A DNA stretch of 64,000 bases from Acidobacteriales bacterium 59-55 (GTDB lineage Bacteria > Acidobacteriota > Terriglobia > Terriglobales > Acidobacteriaceae): the NCBI GenBank assembly GCA_001897435.1, contig MKSV01000007.1:1426001-1490000 (forward strand), in the 5' to 3' direction. Position numbers and translations under genes: made by a program. The notes under the pieces were generated by a model, which saw nothing but the letters and a program-made list of their open reading frames with translations, did not search any database and had not been told where the DNA came from. This document shows positions 55,259-62,667 of this stretch, piece by piece. Positions within the stretch are counted from its first letter, which is position 1; each line of letters opens with the position of its first letter.

Positions 55259-55678
55259 CTACAACAGCGGCGTATTGAAATCCGCAATAAACTGAATCCC
55301 CGGCACATCCAGCCCCATCAGCTGCTTATCCCCGGTCAAAAAAAGATCAATTCCCGCAGAAGCCGCTGACGCGAGATGGATCGAATCTGCAACCTTCAAC
55401 TTGTTCTTGGCCCGCAGCTTGCTGAAAGGCATCACCGCCCCGCCATCGAATGGCAGATAAGTGAAACCTATCTCTTCGATAGTCTTCTGGATCTTCTTCG
55501 CCTTCTCCGGCGAATTTACAGCCCCCGCCATCACCTCTCCATACGCAAGAAAACTCGTATAGAGCGAATCTCCCCTCTCGAATGACCGTTGCAGAAGATA
55601 CTGCACCCGCTTCGAGTACGAAGGATTCCCCTCCAGCAGATAGATAATCAGCATCGAGTCCCAATAAATATTGCTCAC
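55259..55678 (-). CDS. PIN-domain toxin (VapC-like)
   Basis: A 139-residue PIN-domain ribonuclease-like protein. The four acidic residues expected for the metal site are visible: Asp7 (YWDSMLIIYLLEG), Glu48 (AYGEVMAG), Asp98 (KVADSIHLASA) and Asp117 (LTGDKQL). VapC toxins cut tRNA or rRNA and are held by a VapB antitoxin. Its ATG overlaps the upstream gene by four bases, so the two are translated together. That partner is not a recognisable VapB. Confidence 0.88.
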   Translation of the reverse strand: MSNIYWDSMLIIYLLEGNPSYSKRVQYLLQRSFERGDSLYTSFLAYGEVMAGAVNSPEKAKKIQKTIEEIGFTYLPFDGGAVMPFSKLRAKNKLKVADSIHLASAASAGIDLFLTGDKQLMGLDVPGIQFIADFNTPLL

Positions 55679-56127
55679 GCTGCATCCTCATCCGAGCGCA
55701 CCCATCGCACAAATTCCTCTGCGCCGCCATATTCCTTCAGCTCCTGCTTGAGCAGACCACGCAAAGACTCCGTCAACCGTTTCGCCCGAGCCGCTGCGTC
55801 TTCACCTGAATGCCCGGTCTTCCCCCCCCTGGGGTCTCCCGCCTCAGCCCCGACAACTCGATAATGCACGACCACAGTCGTGCTCAGCTTAGATGGCGGT
55901 CCATCGACGGATGTAATTACAAGCCCGTTCTCCCGCAAAAACTTGTCCGAGCGCAGAGCATTACAAACTTGCGGTGTGTTATTGACCGGAAAGCCAAGAG
56001 GAACTAGATCATCCAGCACGCTTCGAACCTTGATCGAAAAATCGGTGTGCCCAGACCGAAGTGCAGGCTTGACATAACGGTCTTTCGCAACAGACCTCAC
56101 CTGATCGCTTAGCTTATATCCCTTCAT
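55675..56127 (-). CDS. Putative antitoxin/partner of PIN toxin
   Basis: A 150-residue protein upstream of, and overlapping by 4 bases, the PIN toxin. It starts MKGYKLSDQVRSVAKDRYVKPALRSGHTDFSIKVRSVLDDL and has the segment NTPQVCNALRSDKFLRENGLVI, which could form a helix-turn-helix; a Lys/Gly-rich linker and an acidic helical tail follow. It is longer than usual VapB proteins (about 70-90 residues), and no ribbon-helix-helix, AbrB or Phd fold is apparent. Position, overlap and twin operators upstream support an antitoxin role by inference only. Confidence 0.65.
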   Translation of the reverse strand: MKGYKLSDQVRSVAKDRYVKPALRSGHTDFSIKVRSVLDDLVPLGFPVNNTPQVCNALRSDKFLRENGLVITSVDGPPSKLSTTVVVHYRVVGAEAGDPRGGKTGHSGEDAAARAKRLTESLRGLLKQELKEYGGAEEFVRWVRSDEDAA

Positions 56128-56136
56128 AAAATACCC

Positions 56137-56167
56137 CTGTCTAGACAGACTAAAACTGTCTAGACAG
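56137..56167. promoter_or_regulatory. Twin palindromic operators of the toxin pair
   Basis: Two perfect copies of the 12-bp palindrome CTGTCTAGACAG (56137-56148 and 56156-56167), centres 19 bp apart, lie 10 to 40 bases upstream of the antitoxin-like ATG. Such spacing, about two helical turns, suits a dimer-of-dimers repressor, most simply the antitoxin itself. Confidence 0.82.
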
Positions 56168-56215
56168 ATGATAGCAGGATTATGCGAGACATAAGCCCAT
56201 CTTGCTTTTGCACCA

Positions 56216-56677
56216 CTAACCCGCCTTCACCGGCACCAACCCATACTTCAACATCACCGCCCCCATAGCCCTAGGATCAGGTGGTCCACCCCCAGCCAGC
56301 AACCCACGAATCTCCCGAAAATACTCCGCCCCCAGCACTCCCGGAGTGATCGTGCAAAGCACCTTGGCCGGCTCATCGAACGGGTTCATAAAACCATGCA
56401 CCTTGCCGCGTTCAATCCACACCAGGTCGCCCTCCCCCGCATCCATGCTCTGCCCTTCGAGCATGAACCTCAGCCTTCCGCTCACCCCATACCCCGACTC
56501 ATCGAACCCCACATGATGATGCGGAACCGGCATCCCCGCCCCCGGCGCCACCGTCATCTCGAACATCGTCACCCCGCCGCCACTCGTCGGCCCATCCACC
56601 AAAAACCGCAGCACAATCCCACCCAGACGAATCTCCTCCACCTGCACTACACCGCTATTCATTCCGCTCTCGCTCAT
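56216..56677 (-). CDS. Cupin-domain protein
   Basis: A 153-residue single cupin. The metal-binding motif 1 is GAGMPVPHHHVGFDESGYGVSG (HxH...E), motif 2 is GDLVWIERGKVHGFMNPFDEP with the second His. The conserved beta-barrel is followed by a short C-terminal helix. Cupins bind Fe, Mn or Zn and serve as isomerases, dioxygenases or sensors; no specific type can be told. No signal peptide. It sits between the toxin pair and the divergent DUF302 gene. Confidence 0.85.
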   Translation of the reverse strand: MSESGMNSGVVQVEEIRLGGIVLRFLVDGPTSGGGVTMFEMTVAPGAGMPVPHHHVGFDESGYGVSGRLRFMLEGQSMDAGEGDLVWIERGKVHGFMNPFDEPAKVLCTITPGVLGAEYFREIRGLLAGGGPPDPRAMGAVMLKYGLVPVKAG

Positions 56678-56783
56678 CGCATCTCTCGTTGTATGAATTT
56701 ACCTTCCAGCCTTTATAGCATCCACCTCGAACTGAATAGAAAAATCCTGATCCGGCTGATACACTCCGCCCAAGGAGCTCGCA

Positions 56784-57173
56784 ATGTCCCCTGCCAACGG
56801 CCTTATCACACACCCCAGCCCCTACTCCGTCGCAGAAACCCTCGACCGCCTCGAAGCCGTCCTCCGCGCGAAGAGCATCACCATCTTCGCTCGTATCGAC
56901 CATAGCGGCGAAGCCGCAAAAGTCGGCCTTACCATGCCGCCAACCCAGCTCCTCATCTTCGGAAATCCCAGGGGCGGCACCCCCATCATGCTGGCCGCTC
57001 CCCTCTCCGCAATCGATCTTCCCCTCAAGGCTCTCGCCTGGCAGAACGCAGAAGGCAAAACCTGGCTAAGTTTCAACGACCCCTACTACCTTCAGAACCG
57101 TTACAACCTCAGCGACGAAGTCCTCCAACCCATCGCTGGTCTCGAAGCACTTATCCAACAGGCCATTGCCTGA
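56784..57173 (+). CDS. DUF302 domain-containing protein
   Basis: A 129-residue DUF302 protein: SPYSVAETLDRLEAVLRAKSITIFARIDHSGEAAKVGLTMPPTQLLIFGNPRGGTPIM followed by LPLKALAWQNAEGKTWLSFNDPYYLQNRYNL. DUF302 proteins are small, soluble and of unknown role, often in stress-related settings. Divergent from the cupin gene with a 106-base spacer. An AGGAG-like stretch precedes the ATG. Confidence 0.88.
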   Translation: MSPANGLITHPSPYSVAETLDRLEAVLRAKSITIFARIDHSGEAAKVGLTMPPTQLLIFGNPRGGTPIMLAAPLSAIDLPLKALAWQNAEGKTWLSFNDPYYLQNRYNLSDEVLQPIAGLEALIQQAIA

Positions 57174-57247
57174 TATGAGGCGCGGTAGAGCAGCTCCGAA
57201 GATGGAGTATCTGGTAGCAATGCCAAGGTCAGGTGTGGGTTACCCGC

Positions 57248-59083
57248 TTAGGGTCTCTTGCCCAGCGCGTTGTTCTTCACTGCCTGTTGCAGCGGAACCG
57301 TTGTCGGCGTTGCCGCTCCGACATACTCGAAGATGCTATTTACATAGTTGTCCGTCGTCCAGACGTTTCCCGACGCATCGAGCGCGATGCCCACCTCGCC
57401 CGTAGCTCCCGCGGAGATGTAGCCCATCGACGGCGAAATGCGCGCGCCCGTTGCAGACAGCCGGCTGATCGATCCGTCCGTATTTGCGGTCCAGACGGTG
57501 TTGCTTCCATCGACCGCAACCGCGCTGACCGGGGCGGGAGTCGCATAGCCGGCGCCGGACTTTGGGGTTCCCGCACTATTGAACTTACTAACGGATGCGC
57601 TATTGAAGTTTGCCACCCACACGTCGCCGTTCGCATCCACCGCTACGCCCACCGGCCCGGCCGTTCCTCCGCCCATATAACCGGTCACGGTTGGCGAGGT
57701 GCCGCCATTGCTGAACTTCGAGAGGCTGTTGCTAAGGCCGTAGTTTGCGACCCACACGTTGTTCTGCGAGGGCTCAATGGCCACCGCATAGGGAACATCG
57801 AGGCCGCCTCCGGTAAACCGGGCCGCAGGCACACCCGACGGATTAAACTTAGTCACCGAATTGTTGACGTTCGCCGTGAAGACATTGCCGGACGCATCGA
57901 GCGCGAGGTCAACAGGCTGGCTGAGCCCGGAGGCGGTGTATCCCGCAGCGCCCGAGAGCGGAGTGCCGCCGGATGTGTGCTTGCTGACACTGGCGTTGCC
58001 CTCGTTGACGCTCCACACATTTCCGTCCACATCCACAGCGACCGACTCCGGATAGCTCAGGCCCCCGCCGCTGAATCCCTTTGCTCCGGAGAGCGGCTCA
58101 CCCGTCGGGCTGAACTGGCTCAGGGTTCCGGGATCGATCGCGTTCGGCACCCACACATTGCCGAGACCATCGATCGCAGGCAGTTGAGGAGCATTCAAAC
58201 CGCCGCCGGTATATTCGATGCTCAGAGTCCAATCGGAGGGAGCTCCCGAGAGAGTCGGCTGAAACATTCCCGAGGATGGCCGCAGAGCATATAGCTTCGC
58301 CGCGTTGTTCCCCGGATTCAACGCAATATCGAGAAGAGCGGACAGAGTATCTGTCGGCGCAGTCCCGCCCGGAGGAGTCGCCAGGGAAAAGAGCTGCGTG
58401 CATGCGCCGTCACCCTTTGTATTCACACAGGCTGCGATGATATTTGCCAGCGCATTGATGGTTGCCTGCGGCACCGTCCCATTCCCAGCCGGCGTCGTGG
58501 CTCGTGCCTGGCCGGTGCTCAGGTCGATCAGATTGGTCACGGTCGAGAATGCGTTGGCCAAGCCACGCACATTCGTGCTGCTGGTTCCGACCGCCGTGCT
58601 GCCCGGCGTCATAAACTGCGCCAGAGCATAGACCGAGGCCACCGACGAGACTTCACTCACGTTGATAACCGTCCCGGCCCCCAGACTTCCGCAGCTCCCC
58701 AGTGCCGACATCAGCACCGCTGCGTTATTCGTGCCATATCCCGCGTCTCCGCCCGTTGCCACCAGGTAGATCTCCGCATCCGGTGACGGACAGGTGAAGT
58801 CGTCTGCGATGCTGAACTTCCCCTGTTTGTCTGTGGTCACCGAGCCCGAGCCGTTCATCAGCGTCACTGCGCCCAAACCATAGCCGGAGGTGCCCGCCGC
58901 ATACAAATTCACTGTTGATCCCACAACTGGCTGTTGTCCCCCACGAACGACGCCTGTCAGTGCCGCGCCCAACACTGAGCTTCCCCCTGAAGCTGCTCCG
59001 CCGCTGCCGCAGCCTGTCAGTATCAAGCTCATGCATAGCCCCAATGCCACACCAATCCCATAAACGGCGGGACGAAAACTCAT
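57248..59083 (-). CDS. NHL/Vgb-like beta-propeller lipoprotein
   Basis: A 611-residue lipoprotein with lipobox ALGLCMSLILTGCGSGG (Cys about 25). Residues 40-110 resemble a carboxypeptidase-regulatory-like fold (LTGVVRGGQQPVVGSTVNLYAAG... GKFSIADDFTCP). Residues 290-600 form a propeller with repeated units such as PESVAVDVDGNVWSVNEG, PVDLALDASGNVFTANVN, PYAVAIEPSQNNVWVANYG and PVGVAVDANGDVWVANFN, resembling virginiamycin-B-lyase/NHL proteins. The Vgb catalytic residues are not evident, so it is probably a surface binding protein. Stand-alone gene. Role unknown. Confidence 0.8.
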   Translation of the reverse strand: MSFRPAVYGIGVALGLCMSLILTGCGSGGAASGGSSVLGAALTGVVRGGQQPVVGSTVNLYAAGTSGYGLGAVTLMNGSGSVTTDKQGKFSIADDFTCPSPDAEIYLVATGGDAGYGTNNAAVLMSALGSCGSLGAGTVINVSEVSSVASVYALAQFMTPGSTAVGTSSTNVRGLANAFSTVTNLIDLSTGQARATTPAGNGTVPQATINALANIIAACVNTKGDGACTQLFSLATPPGGTAPTDTLSALLDIALNPGNNAAKLYALRPSSGMFQPTLSGAPSDWTLSIEYTGGGLNAPQLPAIDGLGNVWVPNAIDPGTLSQFSPTGEPLSGAKGFSGGGLSYPESVAVDVDGNVWSVNEGNASVSKHTSGGTPLSGAAGYTASGLSQPVDLALDASGNVFTANVNNSVTKFNPSGVPAARFTGGGLDVPYAVAIEPSQNNVWVANYGLSNSLSKFSNGGTSPTVTGYMGGGTAGPVGVAVDANGDVWVANFNSASVSKFNSAGTPKSGAGYATPAPVSAVAVDGSNTVWTANTDGSISRLSATGARISPSMGYISAGATGEVGIALDASGNVWTTDNYVNSIFEYVGAATPTTVPLQQAVKNNALGKRP

Positions 59084-59331
59084 AACGCTCCTCAGAAATT
59101 ACACAGGTGGTTCAAAGCCTAAGGTAGCAATAGAGTCCATCAGCGGCTGTCCCACGTTCGAACAGCACGGTACAACCTTCGGGGGAGGCGAACCGGCAAA
59201 GTACTGCCGCTCCACGACATCCTGAAAGGATCAAGTGAGATGAGATCGAGATTGTTCAGACAACATCTATCGAAAGGCGAGAGAGTCCCACCGGAGGATG
59301 CTGCGATGCGCCGGCAGGTCCGCGCTCCCAG

Positions 59332-60144
59332 TTAGCGAAGTTCGGCGCTCACCTTGGTCACATGCTCGACCTGCGGCGTCACCATGGAGCTGGTGTCCTT
59401 CATCGCGGCGATCGCCTCATCGTACCTTCCAGCCACGGAGTTCGCGCGAATCTTCGCCATGTCCTCGAGCATTTTGATGCCATCCTTCAGGTAGCTCATG
59501 CGGCTGCGCTCGTCATGGCCCCAGGTCACCGGAACCTCGCGAACGACATATTTCAGCTTGCGGGCGATAAACAGTATCTCAGGGTCGAAGCCCCAGCGCT
59601 CGATGGTCTGCAGACGAAAGATGGTCTGCGCTGCCGCCCGCCTGAAGGCCTTGAAGCCGCACTGCGTGTCCTTGAAGGGGAGCCCCATCACGATTCGCGT
59701 GATCCAGTTGAAACATCGTCCGAAGAACTGGCGGTAGAGCGGCTGGTGGATCGTCTGCCGCGTCCGATCCATCCAGCGCGACCCGATTGCCACGTCGGCT
59801 CCGTCTGCCAGCGCCGCGATCAGGCGTTCTGCCTCTTCCATGGGAGCCGAGAGATCGGCGTCGGTAAACATCACGATCTCGCCCGCTGCCTGCAACATGC
59901 CATTGCGAACCGAATATCCCTTGCCCTTGTTCCCAGGATTCTGGATCAGGTGTAGACGCGGATTGTCCAACATCCAGCGGTGGACAATCGCCGCCGTACC
60001 ATCCGTCGACCCGTCGTCAACAACTAGGACTTCGGCATCCCATCCCCGTGCCGCGATACAGAACAAGACACGCTCAAGCGCGCCCTCGATGCGCGCTCCT
60101 TCGTTATAGGCAGGAATAACAATACTTAGCTGCGGATGCGCCAT
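59332..60144 (-). CDS. Family 2 glycosyltransferase (polyprenyl-phosphate glycosyltransferase-like)
   Basis: A 270-residue GT-A transferase: SIVIPAYNEGARIEGAL, LVVDDGSTDGTA, a DxD-type site in VMFTDADLSAPMEE, then VAIGSRWMDRTRQ, FKDTQCGFKAFRRAAA and ERWGFDPEILFIARK. This pattern matches dolichyl-phosphate beta-glucosyltransferase (Alg5)/DPM-like enzymes that put a sugar on a polyprenyl phosphate. No C-terminal membrane helices are visible, so it is a peripheral type. Substrate sugar unknown. Alone on the minus strand between an NHL lipoprotein and sppA. Confidence 0.87.
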   Translation of the reverse strand: MAHPQLSIVIPAYNEGARIEGALERVLFCIAARGWDAEVLVVDDGSTDGTAAIVHRWMLDNPRLHLIQNPGNKGKGYSVRNGMLQAAGEIVMFTDADLSAPMEEAERLIAALADGADVAIGSRWMDRTRQTIHQPLYRQFFGRCFNWITRIVMGLPFKDTQCGFKAFRRAAAQTIFRLQTIERWGFDPEILFIARKLKYVVREVPVTWGHDERSRMSYLKDGIKMLEDMAKIRANSVAGRYDEAIAAMKDTSSMVTPQVEHVTKVSAELR

Positions 60145-60355
60145 CAGACTACCGAACTTTCGGCAAAACGGATTTCTACTGCGCGACAGGGTTGTAGGGA
60201 GACTACCGGTTCATCTTACTGCAATAATTAGACGCCCAGGCAACCATTTAGGACGCAGATCGTACAATTTTGCCGGGGCGCTCGCAATTTTCGTTCCGAG
60301 CGTCGTTTGAAAGGCGATCTCCCGCCCTTCCCTCGTCTTTGCTACACTCCTCACC

Positions 60356-61384
60356 ATGCCGGAAGATTTCGTTCCACCGCCGCAGAATCAGGCTCCGCCG
60401 CCGCCACCACCCTACGCAGTGCCGCCGCCATCCTTTCCCCCACCGTACCCGAATTATCCGCTCCAGTACGTTCCGCCCCGGCGGCGTTCGCCCTGGTTCT
60501 ACGTCGGCGTCATCGGTGGGTCCATCGCCACAGTCGTCCTGCTCTTTACCTTTATGGTCTGGATGACCGTGCGTTCCGCCACCGGATCGGCAGCACTCGA
60601 CCTGGGCGGAGGAAGCCGTATCGCCGTCATCGATATCAGCGGCGTCATCCTCTCGCCGGAAGAGATTGACACGCAACTGCGCAAGTTCGGCGAGGACTCC
60701 TCCGTCAAGGCCATCATCCTGCACATCAACTCTCCCGGCGGAGGCGCGGCAGCTTCGCAGGAGATATACCACGAGGTTCTCCGCGTCCGGCAGGAGAATC
60801 ACAAGAAGGTCATCGCGTCGATCGAGTCCGTGGGAGCCTCCGGCGCCTATTACATCGCCAGCGCCTGCGATCGCATCTACGCCAACAACGCCTCCGTCGT
60901 CGGCTCCATCGGCGTCATCATGGAGTGGACCAACTACGGCGACCTGATGCACTGGGCCAAGCTCAAAAGCGTCGCCATCCACGCCGGCGAACTCAAGGAC
61001 GCAGGCGATCCCAGCCGCGACATCACGCCAAAGGAACAGGCCTACTTCCAAGGGTTGGTCGACAATATGTACGGCCAGTTCATCCACGATGTCGCCACCG
61101 GCCGCCACTCCACCGACGCCAAAATCAAGCCGCTCGCCACCGGCCAGGTCTGGACCGGCGAGCAGGCGCTCCCGCTCGGCCTCATCGACAAGGTGGGCGG
61201 CTTCCGCAACGCGCTGATCGACACCGCCCGAAGCGTCGGCATCTCCGGCGAGCCGAGCATCGTTCGCCCCGCCAAGAACAAGCGCAGTCTACTTGGCCTG
61301 CTCACCGGAGACGCAGACGATATTTTCCCCAATCCCAGCCAACTGCTGAACCGTGCCCCGGGCTTTTATTTCATGTGGAAGTAG
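60356..61384 (+). CDS. sppA: Signal peptide peptidase SppA
   Basis: A 342-residue membrane-anchored serine protease. An unusual Pro-rich N-terminus (residues 7-42) precedes one membrane helix (VGVIGGSIATVVLLFTFMVWM). The S49 catalytic domain has IAVIDISGVI, INSPGGGAAASQEIY, nucleophile Ser162 in SVGASGAYYIA, and general base Lys214 in HAGELKDAGDPSR. The C-terminus fits the short (about 300-residue, single-domain) form that oligomerises. It digests leftover signal peptides. Family is firm; the Pro-rich cytoplasmic tail is an oddity. Confidence 0.93.
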   Translation: MPEDFVPPPQNQAPPPPPPYAVPPPSFPPPYPNYPLQYVPPRRRSPWFYVGVIGGSIATVVLLFTFMVWMTVRSATGSAALDLGGGSRIAVIDISGVILSPEEIDTQLRKFGEDSSVKAIILHINSPGGGAAASQEIYHEVLRVRQENHKKVIASIESVGASGAYYIASACDRIYANNASVVGSIGVIMEWTNYGDLMHWAKLKSVAIHAGELKDAGDPSRDITPKEQAYFQGLVDNMYGQFIHDVATGRHSTDAKIKPLATGQVWTGEQALPLGLIDKVGGFRNALIDTARSVGISGEPSIVRPAKNKRSLLGLLTGDADDIFPNPSQLLNRAPGFYFMWK

Positions 61385-61632
61385 AGTTGCGTCCATTCTC
61401 CTTTTCCACATTCACGGCAGGAATTTCGCGCCGCTCTGGAAAAAGAATCTATTTGCGCCCTGCCGCGTGACTTTTCGGCACAAATCTGCATCTGAATTCA
61501 TGCAGCTTCCCTTATCGTTTTTCGTGGCGATTTCATTCCGCGGATCGCTTCCATCCCGTCTACAATCAACGAGAAGGAAACTATTTTGCATCGAAACTTT
61601 ATCGCCCTCCCCAGCACGAAAGGATACCCTTC

Positions 61633-61977
61633 ATGACCAAAGCCGACCTCGTAGACAAAGTGGTTGCCCTGGGCGACCTGACCCGCCGCGATGGAGAAGT
61701 CATCGTCGATACCCTCTTTGAGTCTGTCATTGGGGCACTCAAGTCCGGCGACAAGATCGAGATTCGAGGCTTCGGAAGCTTCCGTACGCGCCAGCGCAAT
61801 GCCCGCACCGGTCGCAATCCCAAGACCGGCGAAAAAGTTGACGTCCCGGCCAAGCGAGTTCCCTTCTTCAAGCCGTCGAAAGAACTCCGTGATTCGGTCA
61901 ATCCATCCTCCGCTCAGAAGGCCCCCACCGTTACGCAGGGCGAACCGGTCGACCCCCACCATCCACCTGCCATGTAG
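61633..61977 (+). CDS. HU/IHF-family DNA-binding protein
   Basis: A 114-residue histone-like protein: MTKADLVDKVV, a dimerisation helix, KIEIRGFGSFRTRQRNARTGRNPKTGEKVDVPAKRVPFFKPSKELRD. The DNA-binding arm ARTGRNPKTGE with its Pro is intact. The last 20 residues (PTVTQGEPVDPHHPPAM) form a Pro-rich, His-containing tail not seen in classical HU. AAGGATA precedes the ATG. IHF-beta cannot be excluded, but one-gene HU-type is simplest. Stand-alone. Confidence 0.92.
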   Translation: MTKADLVDKVVALGDLTRRDGEVIVDTLFESVIGALKSGDKIEIRGFGSFRTRQRNARTGRNPKTGEKVDVPAKRVPFFKPSKELRDSVNPSSAQKAPTVTQGEPVDPHHPPAM

Positions 61978-62025
61978 CCTGAGCACCCTCGGCTGCAAGG
62001 TTGGATACTGGTAGCATTACCAAAT

Positions 62026-62601
62026 ATGCAGCGCATATCGACTCTTGGCCTTCTTCTCTTCGTGGCCGTCGCGCTTCCTGTCAGGGCGCAGACCGATCCT
62101 GGACTTTCTGCCGCCACACCCGGATTCAGCGTTCTTGCGAAGCCTACAGACCCCGCTGTAAGCCCCTTTGCGGAGCCTGCGCTCACGCCCGGTGTTCTAC
62201 TGCTGATGGAGCTGGAGGGCCGTTTTGAGAAGGCCGTCGCCGCCGGCGGAGGCAAGGCATTCGCCAGTTGGTTTGCCGATGACGCGGTTACCCTTAATAA
62301 CGGGCGGCCCGCCGTCCTCGGCCGCACCGCCATCGCCGCCCAGGCGCAATGGGATCCGAAGACCTATCAACTTACCTGGACACCTCAGGGAGCGCGGATG
62401 GGGCCTTCGAACGACATGGGATTTACGTGGGGACACTACGAGGGCCACTCCAAAGACAAAAATGGGCAGCCCGTCGTCATCTCCGGGCGGTACTTTACCG
62501 TTTGGAAAAAGGTGGCCGACGGGAGCTGGAAGGTCGCGCTCGATGCCAGCGCCGACGAGCCCCCTGCCGCGGGCGAATGCTGCACCCTGCCCAAACCATA
62601 G
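62026..62601 (+). CDS. Exported SnoaL-like/DUF4440 protein
   Basis: A 191-residue protein with a signal peptide (STLGLLLFVAVALPVRAQ). The mature part has a NTF2-like fold of the DUF4440/SnoaL type: ELEGRFEKAVAAGGGKAFASWFADDAVTLNNGRPAVLGRTAIAAQ and WGHYEGHSKDKNGQPVVISGRYFTVWKKVADGSWKVALDASAD. The C-terminus ends in a CC motif (GECCTLPKP). These proteins are commonly secreted in Acidobacteria; function unknown. 49 bases downstream of the HU gene, so possibly on its transcript. Confidence 0.82.
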   Translation: MQRISTLGLLLFVAVALPVRAQTDPGLSAATPGFSVLAKPTDPAVSPFAEPALTPGVLLLMELEGRFEKAVAAGGGKAFASWFADDAVTLNNGRPAVLGRTAIAAQAQWDPKTYQLTWTPQGARMGPSNDMGFTWGHYEGHSKDKNGQPVVISGRYFTVWKKVADGSWKVALDASADEPPAAGECCTLPKP

Positions 62602-62667
62602 TTCGCCGCGCTACCCCAAAAGTAGCAGTGCCAGCACTTACGGCTTCCCCTACCATCGAGAAGCCAG

